From Triangularia verruculosa (taxonomy: Eukaryota > Ascomycota > Sordariomycetes > Sordariales > Podosporaceae), in contig MU863876.1 in assembly GCA_033296885.1 (NCBI GenBank), positions 372,001 through 436,000 on the forward strand: a DNA stretch of 64,000 nt. Direction: 5' to 3'. Position numbers and translations under genes: made by a program. A model generated the notes under the pieces. That model saw only the letters and a list, made by a program, of their open reading frames with translations, was not told the origin of the DNA and did no database searches. This document shows, piece after piece, positions 11,164 to 20,705 of this stretch (positions are counted from its first letter, which is position 1; the number at the start of each line of letters is the position of its first letter).

Positions 11164-11690
11164 TCAAACCTTGGACCACGGAAAGAGGGTGCATGGAAAT
11201 GATCAGCCTTGGATAGTCGCTGGTGAGGCGGTAAGCAGGCAAAGTTGTGGTGATTGGCTCTACATTCTGTATTTTTCTTTTCCTTTTCCTTTTCATCTCG
11301 TCCTTCTTTTTCTTTTTCTATTTTTCTTTTCCTTTTATTCTGTTCTTGTTTTTGCTGTTATGGTCCTCTTGGGTTTGCGCTTTTGCTCATTCTGTTCTTC
11401 AATTCATTGTGGCTGCCGTCCTCTGCGTTGGCTTTTGTTGAAACGCCGCCATTATAGCATTAATGTCTGACGAGAAGTAATTGAATAGCCATTTGGTGTC
11501 CTGTTGAGTAGTTACTACTAACCAGGTAGAATTAATGGATATGATGAATATGCGTTTCGTTTACCTAATCCGTGGTGGTAAAGGGGAGTTCTAGAGGGGA
11601 AGACAGTGATACCAATGAGATGTATGTTCAGACACGGCATATACCTACTATGTTGGCAACTTTCATTTACGCTATGCCCAAAGTAAGGTA
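11164..11690. other. intergenic, CT-rich 3' flank
   Basis: Pyrimidine-rich stretch (11270-11345, mostly T and C) downstream of the preceding gene, then plain sequence up to the pogo element. No gene seen. Confidence 0.5.
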
Positions 11691-11692
11691 TA

Positions 11693-13547
11693 GACGTCTG
11701 GACCCAACAATGGAATCGGCCCCACAATGGAATTTTTGGCACCACCACCACCACCGGGATGGAAGACATCTAGCTCATCTAACTTGCAAGCAATTTACAT
11801 GGAAACCTGATGATTCTACTCCTCTTCCGCACGGCGAATAGTCTCCAGGCCGCACACGATTATCTCTTCGGCTTCCTTGACTGCGTCGCTGTTCTGTTGG
11901 GTCCTCCTCTTTTTCTTCTTAGGGGACTTCATAGAATGCTCCTTGGCCTCGATGATATCCTCTATCCTTGCAAATTTATCGTTGGCATTTTCTTTCACCT
12001 TCTTCCGGCTCTGAGGCTCGTAAGCCTCCATCTCCTTGTTTAAGTGGTCAATTTGGGCCTTCAAAGATGCAATCTCTGCGTTCTTTGCATCCAAAGCCTT
12101 GCCTGCCTTGGCCAACAGAGTCCTTGTGAGCCGTCCACTGGCTTCTATGCCCTCCCTTACACCCTGCTGATGCATTCGAATGTCCTGGCTCTTTTGAGGC
12201 GTCCAGAATTCGGTGCCGGGCTTAGGAGGTGGTGTTTCCGGCCGTGCAGGGAGGGACTGACTTTCCAGGACCGCCTCGGGGTCTTCCAGAACTTTGGATG
12301 AATCCAGTGGCCAAATTCCGGTGTTTCTGAACCCAGAGATGATATTCCTAGCTGCCATTCCAAGATTGGATGCATCCCTATAGCAATAGAGAAACCGTCG
12401 CTTGTTAACGGCAGCCGATGCTGTAAAGCTTGCCAGGGCCTTGGTGGCCTGCCGGAAGTAGTTCTTCAGAGCTGAGAAAATACTGCGGTTGAGAGGCTGA
12501 GTCTTGTGGGAGGTGTGGGCAGGTAGATAGATTAACTGGACCTTATTGAGCCAAGCCGTAGCTATAAAGACGTTGGTCGTATGGCTGGAATGCTCGTCGA
12601 GGACCAGTAGTCTCCACTTATCACCTTTAGGCTTGGTTTGTGGTAGATATACCTCTTTTAGCCACCTCAAGGTAATCTTGCTATTGCTCCAGCCTGTAAG
12701 ACTGTAGTTATACTTCCAATCCAGAAAGTCAACTTCTAGTTTGGCTTTGGCAGGGAACCATTGCCCCTAAAGAGAAGCCCCAGTAAAGACCATAGTTGGC
12801 GATAGTCTTACGCCCTCTGCAGTGCTACATTCGATGACAGTAACCTAGGTGGTTGTATCAGAATTAGTTGTATAAGCCCTGCGTGTAAGGGAACTGCTAA
12901 TGACTGTGCCAGCCTTTGTTTCTAGCTCCTGCATGCCGTGCTCATCGACGTGGGCGATGTTCGCAGGTATGATGTTCTTGTCACGAATGTGGAACTCCAG
13001 CCTCCTATAGAAATCTTGGTAGGCCTCTCGTGTAGAGCCTTTCGTACGAGAGCTTTCTAACAGAGCTGATTTCTTAGGTTTGATTATATCGTGGCGGCGT
13101 AGAAAGCGGTCAATCCATCTAGCACCTAGAGGCTTAGGATCACCTCCTTCAGCTAATATGGCCTGCGCGAAAGCTACCACCTGGCTACGGCTAGGGGCCC
13201 TTCCAGATTTTTCTTCATTGAGGCACCAGTCGACCATATGCCTTTCTTGCATAGGACTGAGGCGTTGTTCGTGGACTTTGGCTTGTTGTCGAGGGTGAGC
13301 GTTATGGAGCCGTCGATTTAGGGTGGATGGCGGAATGCTGTACTTTGCGGCCGCATCTTTTTGCGAATAAAGACCGTCTTGAACCTCGGCTATAGCCAAT
13401 TGAATAAGCTCTTCCTGAATGGAAGTCATGTTAATTTTGGTCTAGAATTGGTTGTGTTGTGTCAAGTTGAAGTTCGTTATGGATGGAATGGCGGGGTGGT
13501 GCCAGGATTCCGTTGTGGGGCCGATTCCGTTGTTGGGTCCAGACGTC
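11693..13547 (-). mobile_element. full-length pogo-like transposon (E4)
   Basis: An 1,855-bp element flanked by TA (11691-11692 and 13548-13549). The inverted repeats begin GACGTCTGGACCC and match over about 50 bases. The left copy differs by C-to-T changes, as expected from RIP. Each end has two direct repeats of ACAACGGAAT (or ACAATGGAAT) with a 17-base period (left: 11707 and 11724). It contains one transposase gene on the minus strand. It abuts the 602-bp inverted-repeat element at 13557. Confidence 0.92.
11816..13429 (-). pseudogene. pogo-like transposase with two nonsense codons
   Basis: One reading frame spans 538 codons, from an ATG at 13429 to a stop at 11816. In order it shows a psq-type HTH (AAAKYSIPPSTLNRRL), a CENPB-type domain (LSPMQERHMVDWCL ... 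WIDRFLRRH), the first catalytic Asp (HVDEHGMQE), the second (LVLDEHSSH), and a third site reading QPLNRSIF, Asn where the family has Asp. A coiled-coil and basic tail follow (KSPKKKKRR). Two in-frame stops lie in the middle: one at 12845 where TGG (Trp) is expected, one near 12765 where CAG (Gln) is expected. Every lesion is a G-to-A or C-to-T transition. It is otherwise complete, so inactivation looks fairly recent. Confidence 0.88.
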
Positions 13548-13556
13548 TATTAGATA

Positions 13557-14158
13557 GGGACTTGCTCCATGGGCACCCCCCATATTCTAAACAGGCACCC
13601 CCCCCATTCTCCATGGGCACCCTATCATATGGGTTAGGGTTATAGCTGCAAATCTCAATTGAAAATGGCATCCAAAGATTGCTCCTGAAGTGCCCATGAG
13701 CCACATTTGCTCTTGAAGCTCTCGCACACTCAATTGAACAGCCAATTGAACAGCCAATTGACCACCACTTCAAACCAGCACTTCAGACCACCACTTCAAA
13801 CCATCACTTCAAACCACCACTTCAAACCACCACTCTTCTATACGACTAGAAAGTATCGATGTCGTTGATGTCATTTGACCGCGTGAGAGTAGTCCAGGAA
13901 TAGCTTCAATTGACAGTTTAACAATTGGAAGATCCTTATTATACTATAGTTTATATGTGATATAAGATGCTAGGTAATTGTGGCCGTCGTTGGAAGTGGT
14001 GGTGAGACAGGTGGTGGTGTTGGCAGTGCACTTCGGACTTGGAGGCGGAAGTGCGGCTATAACCCTGACCAATATACCAGGGTTATATATGAGGGTGCCC
14101 ATGGAGAATGGGGGGGGTGCCTGTTTAGAATATGGGGGGTGCCCATGGAGCAAGTCCC
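13557..14158. mobile_element. 602-bp inverted-repeat element (MITE-like) with 8-bp target duplication
   Basis: The outer 66-67 bases (13557-13622 and 14092-14158) are inverted repeats identical except for one base in a C/G run; similarity continues less perfectly inward. The ends begin GGGACTTGCTCCATGGGCACC. Inside each repeat the motif CTCCATGGGCACC occurs twice. The element is flanked by the direct repeat ATTAGATA (13549-13556 and 14159-14166), an 8-bp target duplication. No coding capacity. An 8-bp duplication fits hAT, Merlin or some Mutator-like families; the G-rich long TIR does not look typically hAT. Superfamily left open. Confidence 0.88.
13766..13830. repeat. five 13-bp tandem repeats inside the MITE
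   Basis: Unit CACTTCAAACCAC repeated five times (starts 13766, 13779, 13792, 13805, 13818) with single-base variants. The motif CAATTGAACAGC is also repeated just before it. Subterminal tandem repeats are common in non-autonomous elements. Confidence 0.85.
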
Positions 14159-14166
14159 ATTAGATA

Positions 14167-15301
14167 ACGTGCGTGATAAGCGAGTGAGCATTCTAAGCGA
14201 GCGGCGCACTTTCCACTACCCCACCACAACTATCCTCAATTACACAACCACAACACTAGGAAACAACAATAACTGAATCAGAAACAGATGAATCAGATGA
14301 TTCTGCAGCCTCCTTGCAGGTGCGTGCATTGTGGCCAGGCTTACCGCACACACCACAGCACCGAATCTTCGTACGAGACCCCCCCCTGCACCACCACCAC
14401 TTTGTCGATTTTCCTGGATTACCTGCTCACCTACAGCCTTCTGATCCAGTAGATCCTGTGCCTCTTGTACAATAAGTAATCCTCCAAGCCGTATACGTGT
14501 TTTCTTGGCTCTCCGTCTCTTACTAAGCTCCTCAGAGGCGGTATTGCCCGGCTAAGATGATGAATGGTGGGATAGCCCAACCCAGAGCATTCACTCCCTG
14601 AATAACTGTAGCCCACTCACGATTGCCAGGCTAGGCCTGTTTGGCCTTACCACGGCCATCACAAGTTGTAACTACCATGATGGCGATAATCATGCCCATC
14701 ATAAACCCAGTCTCGTCGAAGTTGTACGAATCGTCGTCGAGGATGCCGTATTTGACCTTGATATTGTATACAAGGGCAAACCACTGGCGAATAACCTTTG
14801 GATCTTCGCATTTAGGCCTCTGGTAGTCATATTTACGCGTAAAACGCGTCCGAAGTTGTGGCTGGCGTTTGACGAAGTTGTGAGCCCATCGTATACCAAC
14901 AGGGGGCGCGTCACGTTCGCGCAGCAATCGGTTGGCCATATCTTCCACAAAACAAAGCCGAGGGTGAAATGCGCGTACACATAGCTCAATTATATATTGA
15001 ACAATAGTACGCTCTTCTAAATCAGTGAGTTTGCGTGAGTTGGCTGATATATCGCGTCGTGCAGGCCGACCGTTGCGTCGGTGCCTAAGGGTGCTGCGGT
15101 CGACATTGTAGATCTTTGCTGCGGCTGTAACCTTTAGATTTGGATCTTTTTGAAGAGCGTTGAGGGCCAAAATTAATTGTGCTTCGTTCGAAGTAGTTGC
15201 CATTTTGTGTTGTTGAGAAATTGTGGTGTTGGTGGTAAAGTGGTAAGTTTGATAGAAAAGTGGTCGCTCGCTTGTTCTGGTCGTTCGCTTATCACGCACG
15301 T
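14167..15301 (-). mobile_element. non-autonomous pogo-like element (E3)
   Basis: Flanked by TA (14165-14166 and 15302-15303). Imperfect inverted repeats of about 46 bases begin ACGTGCGTGATAAGCGA at both ends, with a 17-base internal period (GCGAG at 14180 and 14197). It is the same family as E2 but with different TIR sequence and a different internal deletion. Its left TA is shared with the target duplication of the neighbouring MITE. Confidence 0.88.
14256..15203 (-). pseudogene. internally deleted pogo-like transposase
   Basis: From an ATG at 15203: psq-type HTH (AAKIYNVDRSTLRHR), CENPB-type domain, and the first catalytic motif (YNFDETGFMMG) are present. A stop then interrupts the frame, and a short post-D1 stretch (GNREWATVIQ) follows. 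The second and third catalytic segments are deleted. Sequence resumes in the C-terminal tail with the same CCHC zinc knuckle as E2 (CGVCGKPGHNARTC, near 14310-14360), ending at the stop at 14256. The deletion endpoints differ from E2, so the two derivatives arose independently. Confidence 0.78.
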
Positions 15302-15890
15302 TAAGTAGATAAGGTATAATAATAGGAAAGCTTCCTTTAAGTTCTTTAGTAATGATGTGAGATGAGAACGGAGGGAGGATGGAGGAGAGTGAGAGGAATG
15401 AGGGAAAGAGAGATATGAAAGAAAATGCTGGCTATTTATAGATATATAGCTTAGGTAGATAAAACAAAGGGGTAGAGATAACCCTCTAAATTACTCCGAC
15501 CCTTCTCCTATGCCGGTATTACTTAATGGTTTTCCAGGAATTAATGTACCTCTCGCTAGCTTGAGTTCGGGACTCCGGCCAGCATTCCCCATAATACACG
15601 TAGGATACGCAGATGGAGATACGTAGATGGAAAGCATTTTGATTATATAAACTATAAAGGCCTTATAGTCGCCCTTAAGAAAACGTATAAAATATGCGGT
15701 CTTTCTACTTAAACCTAGCGCTAAGTATAATTTATACAGTCGTTAAAAGACTCTTTATCCGTCTCCCTCAGTTCCCAGTAGTCTGATATTTATCTAATTA
15801 GTTCGGTGACGGAAAATCATACTTAACCTACGACTTTCCATAATACTACGGCTTTTTTTTATAAGGAAAGAACGAATATAGGCTCCTAAA

Positions 15891-16552
15891 AAAGTATAGA
15901 ATATTCTTCATTTTATAAACGGTATCCGTATATTATATTTAGGAGCCGTTTTGTGACGAACCCCTGATCAGAACCTCTGAGAGGGATACTGGTTGAAGGC
16001 TGCTTCTGAATAACGGTTCGGTGTAGCCAAAAGGTACACAACAAAGATCACCAATTGTCTCTCGTAAGTGCTTGGTCCTAAGAACTCATGATGTGAATTG
16101 CATACTGCGGAACTATCTACGACTACCTAGTTCCTCCGTATATATAGACCTTGCCAAGTCCTTGATCATGGATCATTGAGAATGATCAATGATCCTGATC
16201 ATGGATCATTGCCCATGATCCATGATCCGTAGTTGATCATTTCTTCCTTTTCCTGATCAACTCCTTATTGGCTATTCTTCCTGCATCGTGATTGGTTAAC
16301 CTCCATCCTAGTGCTAATTGGTCCTTCTGACTCCGGGACCCCGCGCCAAGGTTGTAACACGTTTCTGGATCCTTGCCCCTCAATATCTACAGGGTCGAGC
16401 GACCTCCAAACACGGCTCCAGGTATATGCGTGTCTCTACCTCCGAGAACTACTCCAATACCTCAGAGGGGCAAGGATATCCAACTGTAAAGAAGTATAGA
16501 ATATTCTCCATTTTATCGACGGGGTCCGTATATTGTATCTAGGAGCCGTTTC
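15891..16552. repeat. diverged direct repeats about 600 bp apart
   Basis: The block at 15891-15952 (AAGTATAGAATATTC onward to AGGAGCCGTTT) recurs at 16491-16552 with several C-to-T and G-to-A differences, the pattern of RIP on duplicated DNA. Possibly decayed LTR parts. Confidence 0.7.
16163..16258. repeat. GATC-dense palindromic cluster
   Basis: About ten GATC tetranucleotides in under 100 bases. The 16-mer TGATCATGGATCATTG occurs at 16163 and 16196, and inverted partial copies (AATGATCAATGATCC, CATGATCCATGATCC) could fold into hairpins. Origin unknown; perhaps part of a dead LTR. Confidence 0.75.
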
Positions 16553-16677
16553 TAGCACCTTATTATAACCCTCAACATTTGCAGGGTAGAGCGACCTCCA
16601 AATACGGCTCCAGGTACATGCATGTTTCCACCTGCGAGAACTGCTCCAGCACCTCGGCCAAGGATCTCCGACTTGTA
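16376..16677. repeat. two diverged copies of a ~110-bp block, 192 bp apart
   Basis: 16376-16486 and 16568-16677 align through GCGACCTCCAAA, CGGCTCCAGGTA and the following CCTCCGAGAAC-type stretch. The differences are mostly transitions. Tandem duplication, function unknown. Confidence 0.7.
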
Positions 16678-16918
16678 ATGTCACGCGCCTAAGGTTACAG
16701 CCCACAGAGAAAATTATTTGCAGCAGTTTTAGAACAGACCAGACGTAACGCGTCTTAACCATACATTCTGCATAATATTAGATAGGTTTGATATTTAAGA
16801 TGCGAAGTCAAGCTACTAGAGCACGAATTTTTCGCAAGAGAACACTTTCAGAGGAGTCCTGGACTAGCGTCATAGAACAAGCTTGTAAGAGTACCATCAA
16901 TAGTGAGTGAGTAAACCA

Positions 16919-17134
16919 TTAGCAGGGTGAGCAGACCATGAGCAACCCAGAGGTAGCCCTAAGCACGGTGGGCAAACCCTGAGCAGTCTCTGAGCAAGGC
17001 GAGCAGACCCTGAGCAGACCCTGAGCGAGGCGAGCAGACCCTGAGCAGACCCTGAGCGAGGCGAGCAGACCCTGAGCAGTCCCTGAGCGAGGTGAGCAGA
17101 CCCTGAGCAATCCCTGAGCGAAGTGAGCAGACCG
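16919..17134. repeat. 31-bp minisatellite
   Basis: Tandem units built on GAGCAGACCCTGAGC. Clean unit starts are at 16999, 17030, 17061, 17092 and 17123 (exactly 31 bases apart); the left part, 16919-16998, is a degenerate version. It gives an accidental repetitive open frame on the minus strand, which I do not take as a gene. Confidence 0.88.
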
Positions 17135-18195
17135 GAGCCGAAGATGAGCCGGTCCTGAGCTCCGCATGATTCAGGTCAGATAAAGCGGCGAGAAGTCACG
17201 TGGCGAATTGTGTCCAGATTCCGGTGTTATAACGGACAGTGTAAGATCCGGCAACTTTCGTCTGATTATGTCCTTCATGTCATACTAAGAGCCACATTAA
17301 ACCAGAACATCGGGTTTGCCAAGTCAATTATCAATACGAAAACTGGAATGGACAGCAAGAACACCACGCTCCGATGTTTCGGTCCACCACGAGGAAGATG
17401 ACCTCAATTTTGTCCACGACATCTCCGAGGACAGAAAGCTCCGCTGGCCGTCCATGCTCTCACACATAATATGTACGACAACATTGTTCTGGCGAATAAG
17501 ATTTTCTCCGCAAGCCTGTGCGCTGAGACATGGCCGTTGTCCCGTTGAGCGGCCCACGGCGCAATGCAGGCACATGCAGGAACCGATGCTCGCAATAATC
17601 CCAACGTCCGTGGCCACGGCAAGCTGATGGCCATCCGGCAGCCAAGTCTACAGCTGGCATTACTGGCAGGATGTCGAGATCTATACGGCAACATGCCGAG
17701 TCACGTAGGGTGCGTATCTAGCATTCCACACATCCCAAGAGGGAATTGAGGAATTCAAGGGCTGCCGTCCGTTTTCATACGCACCATCTCCCTTCCGACC
17801 GTCCATAGCAATGCTTCCATCCCGCTGAAGCCCACCATCAAGCCCATCACCACCAAAAGCACACCGTCACTTACGTCGTGATGGTGATCCATGATGATCG
17901 TCACTGCAGCAATACGACAACGAGGCGATTGACAGGTCGCATGCAGTCAAATGAGGCTCTCAGGCGAGAGACACCCCCTATCCGACGGCCTCGAGCCGCA
18001 CGTAGGGCATCTGTGGGGAAGTCCTGATGTCGATCAGGGGGATTCCAAGTTTGGTGGAGGAGACAAGAAAGATAAAAGGGACGGGTCTCTTCTCTACCGG
18101 CTTTCTCTCATTCCTCATCTCATCATCATATACACTCACTGACACTCGTTTTTCTCCCACACTCTCTTACACACAACACCACAGAGTCGGTCAAA
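17135..18195. other. intergenic, upstream of the secreted NTF2-like gene
   Basis: No supported gene. The last ~150 bases are pyrimidine-rich (CTCATCATCATATACACTCAC), as expected for a fungal promoter and 5' UTR. Confidence 0.5.
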
Positions 18196-19495
18196 ATGCG
18201 CTCCTTCATCCCTCTTCTCGCCCTCACCGGGCTCTCCGCGGCTGCCAGGCTCCCTATCAGACAGCGCCAACCTGCCCTGGATGGACTTGTTGATGCTTTG
18301 AGGGGTCCCAACTCCGACTCTACGGGATTGATCCCCGATCCTTGGAACGATCGGGTTTCTTCCACCACCGATGCCGCCGCCACTGCTACCGCAACCAATC
18401 TTCCTTCTGTTCCAGTCACGGTTCCAGATGTCACCGGCGGCGATGATGGTGCCGATGACGGCGCTGATGATGGTGCCGATGATGGTGGCAACGGCGGTGA
18501 TGATGGCGGTGACGACGGTACTGGAAATGGAAACGATACCCCCGTTACTCTCCCTGATCTCACCGGGGGCAACCCCGGTAACAATGGCGCTCCCGTGACG
18601 CTTCCTGCCGTTCCCGGCGCAGGCAACCCTGGCGCTAATGACGGCACTGACGGCCCCGTCACTGTTCCTGATCTCACTGGTGGAAACCCAGGCGGTGGTG
18701 ATGCCACCGACAGCCCTGTCACTCTGCCTGGTTTCAATGGTGGCAACACCGATGGTACCGATAGCGACGACAATACTAACGGCACTGATGGTGACGACAA
18801 CACTGATGGCACTGGCGACGATAACACCACCACCGACCCAAGCATCACCCTCCCCACCACTCCTGCCACCGGTCCCAACTCCGGCGCCGTCGTCCGCCCC
18901 ATCAACAATACCCCTATCCGCTTCCCTGCCACTCCCGCTGCTGGCCAGGCCGAGAGCTGTCTCTCCGACAAGGCCGCTGAGATCCTCATCGACGCCTACG
19001 TTCGCATGATCTCCAAGTGGAACGACGACGACGCCTACTACCTCTCTGAGTCTTTCTACGATACGTCTGACAGCATCAACTCCCTCGCTGGCATCCCTCT
19101 CGGCACCGTGACCTTCCCTACTAAGGAGGCCTTCATCGAGCACCAGCATGTCATGCCTGACAACCTCCCCTTGGTCATCACACACAAGATTGTTGACTGG
19201 TATGGTTCTTAGCTTTTTCTGCTTTTGTCTTGTTCCTTCAAGTTACTGACCGTGAAATAGCTCTGAAATCACTCTGATCTGGACCGCCACCTTTGCCGTT
19301 CCACATGTCCAGCCAAACCCCGTTCGCGGTATCGCCATCCTCAAGACCGTTGGCGAGTTGGAGGACACCAGCAGCGAGTACGTCAAGGGCCAGAACGACT
19401 ACATCTGGAAGATTGGTGGGTTGGAAGTCGAGTTCAACAACATTGCTTACCTCCAGAACATTGGTGGCACCTGCAACTTCCCCACTGGTCCTTAG
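18196..19495 (+). CDS. secreted NTF2-like domain protein with acidic Gly/Asp repeat spacer
   Basis: Exons 18196-19199 and 19261-19495 (intron GT-AG, phase 2, codon TG|C) give 412 residues. An N-terminal signal peptide (MRSFIPLLALTGLSAAA) is followed by RQR, a possible Kex2-type site. Residues ~75-240 are low complexity: GADDG repeats and a recurring VTVPDLTGGN-like unit. The C-terminal ~150 residues match the fungal secreted NTF2-like family: AESCLSDKAAEILI, DTSDSINSLAGIPLG, EITLIWTATFA, then EFNNIAYLQNIGGTC. The three Cys (AESC, VDCSE, GGTC) are those usually conserved. The exon join restores the family motif, which supports the intron. Function of the family is unknown; probably extracellular or wall-associated. 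Confidence 0.88.
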
Positions 19496-20300
19496 ATGGC
19501 TGGAGGGAGTAGTGATATGATGGCACGAGACATGAATGGATTGGTGGTTTGTAATAGCTGCACTTAATGAAAAGGAGTGATGGAAGAGAAGAGGGGGATT
19601 GGGTATTCGATTCTAGATGAGATATAGTTTTGTATAATATAATGAAGTTTTTAATCTTATCTTGATTCCTAATGGTCTTTCATCTGAGCGGCAGGGGTGA
19701 GAGATATCAGACATGTCACTCAGGGGATGCTGGAAAGGATAAAACAGCTCCTGGCTGATTGAGGCATACAGCCATTTGAAGATCTCTCGACGGTCGTTGA
19801 ATTCCTTTTCGGTTGGTTCTTTGCTCATTGGTGTGGGCAAATAGTGGTAGCAGGGGCGAGCAAGCGCGACGGCCTCGTCCGAGCCGTCCCTCGACGACGT
19901 CTTCGAAGCTCTCACCGACGCCAAACGATCCTTCCTGTCTTCAAGAGCAACACCACCAAATTCTCCTGGCGAGATGGTCCAAACTTCTGCGGATCCTGTC
20001 GCGGGCCCGCCTCGTCGCGGTGCTCTCTTCTCGCCGAAGCGACCCCGGCAAGCGACATCGCGACTACAAAAGCTCCATCATCCGTCCCAGCAACGTTCCT
20101 CTTTTCGTTCGAGCAAACAACCGCGTCTTCCGGTCCAGCAGCCATCGCAGTCTCTCTTTCTGCCATCCTGTCTCGACCACTCTTCCCACGCCCGCAGGCG
20201 CCGGCCCAGCAGTCATCGCAGTCATCGCAGTCTCTCTTGCTGCCGTCCCATCTCCATCCCATCTCGACCACTCTGCCCACGCCCGAAGGCGCCATCCACA
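19496..20300. other. intergenic, 5' flank of small-gene copy 1
   Basis: Contains the 3' UTR of the NTF2-like gene and the leader of the first array gene. Long overlapping frames near 19.8-20.3 kb come from GC-rich, pyrimidine-biased leader sequence and are not supported. Confidence 0.5.
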
Positions 20301-20705
20301 ATGGCCATCACCAAGCGCCAGTTCGCCTCGCTCTGCGACACCATGCTGGAGTTCCACACGGACCAGAAGGCGCCCTTTCGCCGCGCCATGATCGACCACA
20401 TGGCCATCGCCCAGGCCATTCGCGACGGCATGCCGGCTGCGTGGAGCCCTGGTCCGATTCGGTACGAATGCAAGGAGATGATGTGGATCGAGTGGCATGA
20501 GCCTTGGAGATTTGAGCAGGCCAATCGTCAGTGGTGAGTACATATCAAGGCGTTCCAAGGCGGGGGGTGAGTGAGCGAGCGGATGAAAGACTGACGGGTG
20601 AGTGTGAACAACAGGCTCGCGAACGAGGTGAAGCTGCGTGCTGCCCGTAGGCAGTTGAATTACCATGAGGGGGAGATTCAGAAGTGGAATGAGTTGAGGG
20701 GCTAG
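20301..20705 (+). CDS. small-protein array copy 1 (CDAMIEYH/KWKxLRG family)
   Basis: Exons 20301-20533 and 20615-20705; intron GTGAGT...ACAG with a CTGAC branch-like site; 107 residues. I do not recognise the family outside this window. The N-terminus MAITKRQFASLCDTMLEFH and the C-terminus YHEGEIQKWNELRG are shared with four other intact copies downstream. The intron interrupts a Trp codon in phase 2 (TG|G), as in copy 2. Between the conserved blocks the sequence is unique to this copy and the longest of the set. No signal peptide, membrane segment or obvious catalytic motif; probably a soluble helical protein. Higher GC than the other copies. Confidence 0.75.

Larger units (their letters stand above)
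15302..16915. other. AT-rich repeat graveyard
   Basis: RIP-like AT-rich sequence without genes. It contains the direct duplications and the GATC cluster listed separately. A TGTGACGAACCCC stretch at about 15953 could be the start of an old LTR, but no partner end was found. Confidence 0.5.

Noticed and set aside
16163..16258. GATC cluster as a CRISPR-like array
   Set aside because: No regular repeat-spacer structure, and the genome is eukaryotic.
16919..17167. 82-codon minus-strand ORF
   Set aside because: It only reads the 31-bp minisatellite; no coding evidence.
18126..19185. Long minus-strand frames opposite the NTF2-like gene
   Set aside because: They are mirror images of the repetitive acidic spacer (Ser/Pro- and Val/Gly-rich), while the plus strand has signal peptide, intron and a known domain.
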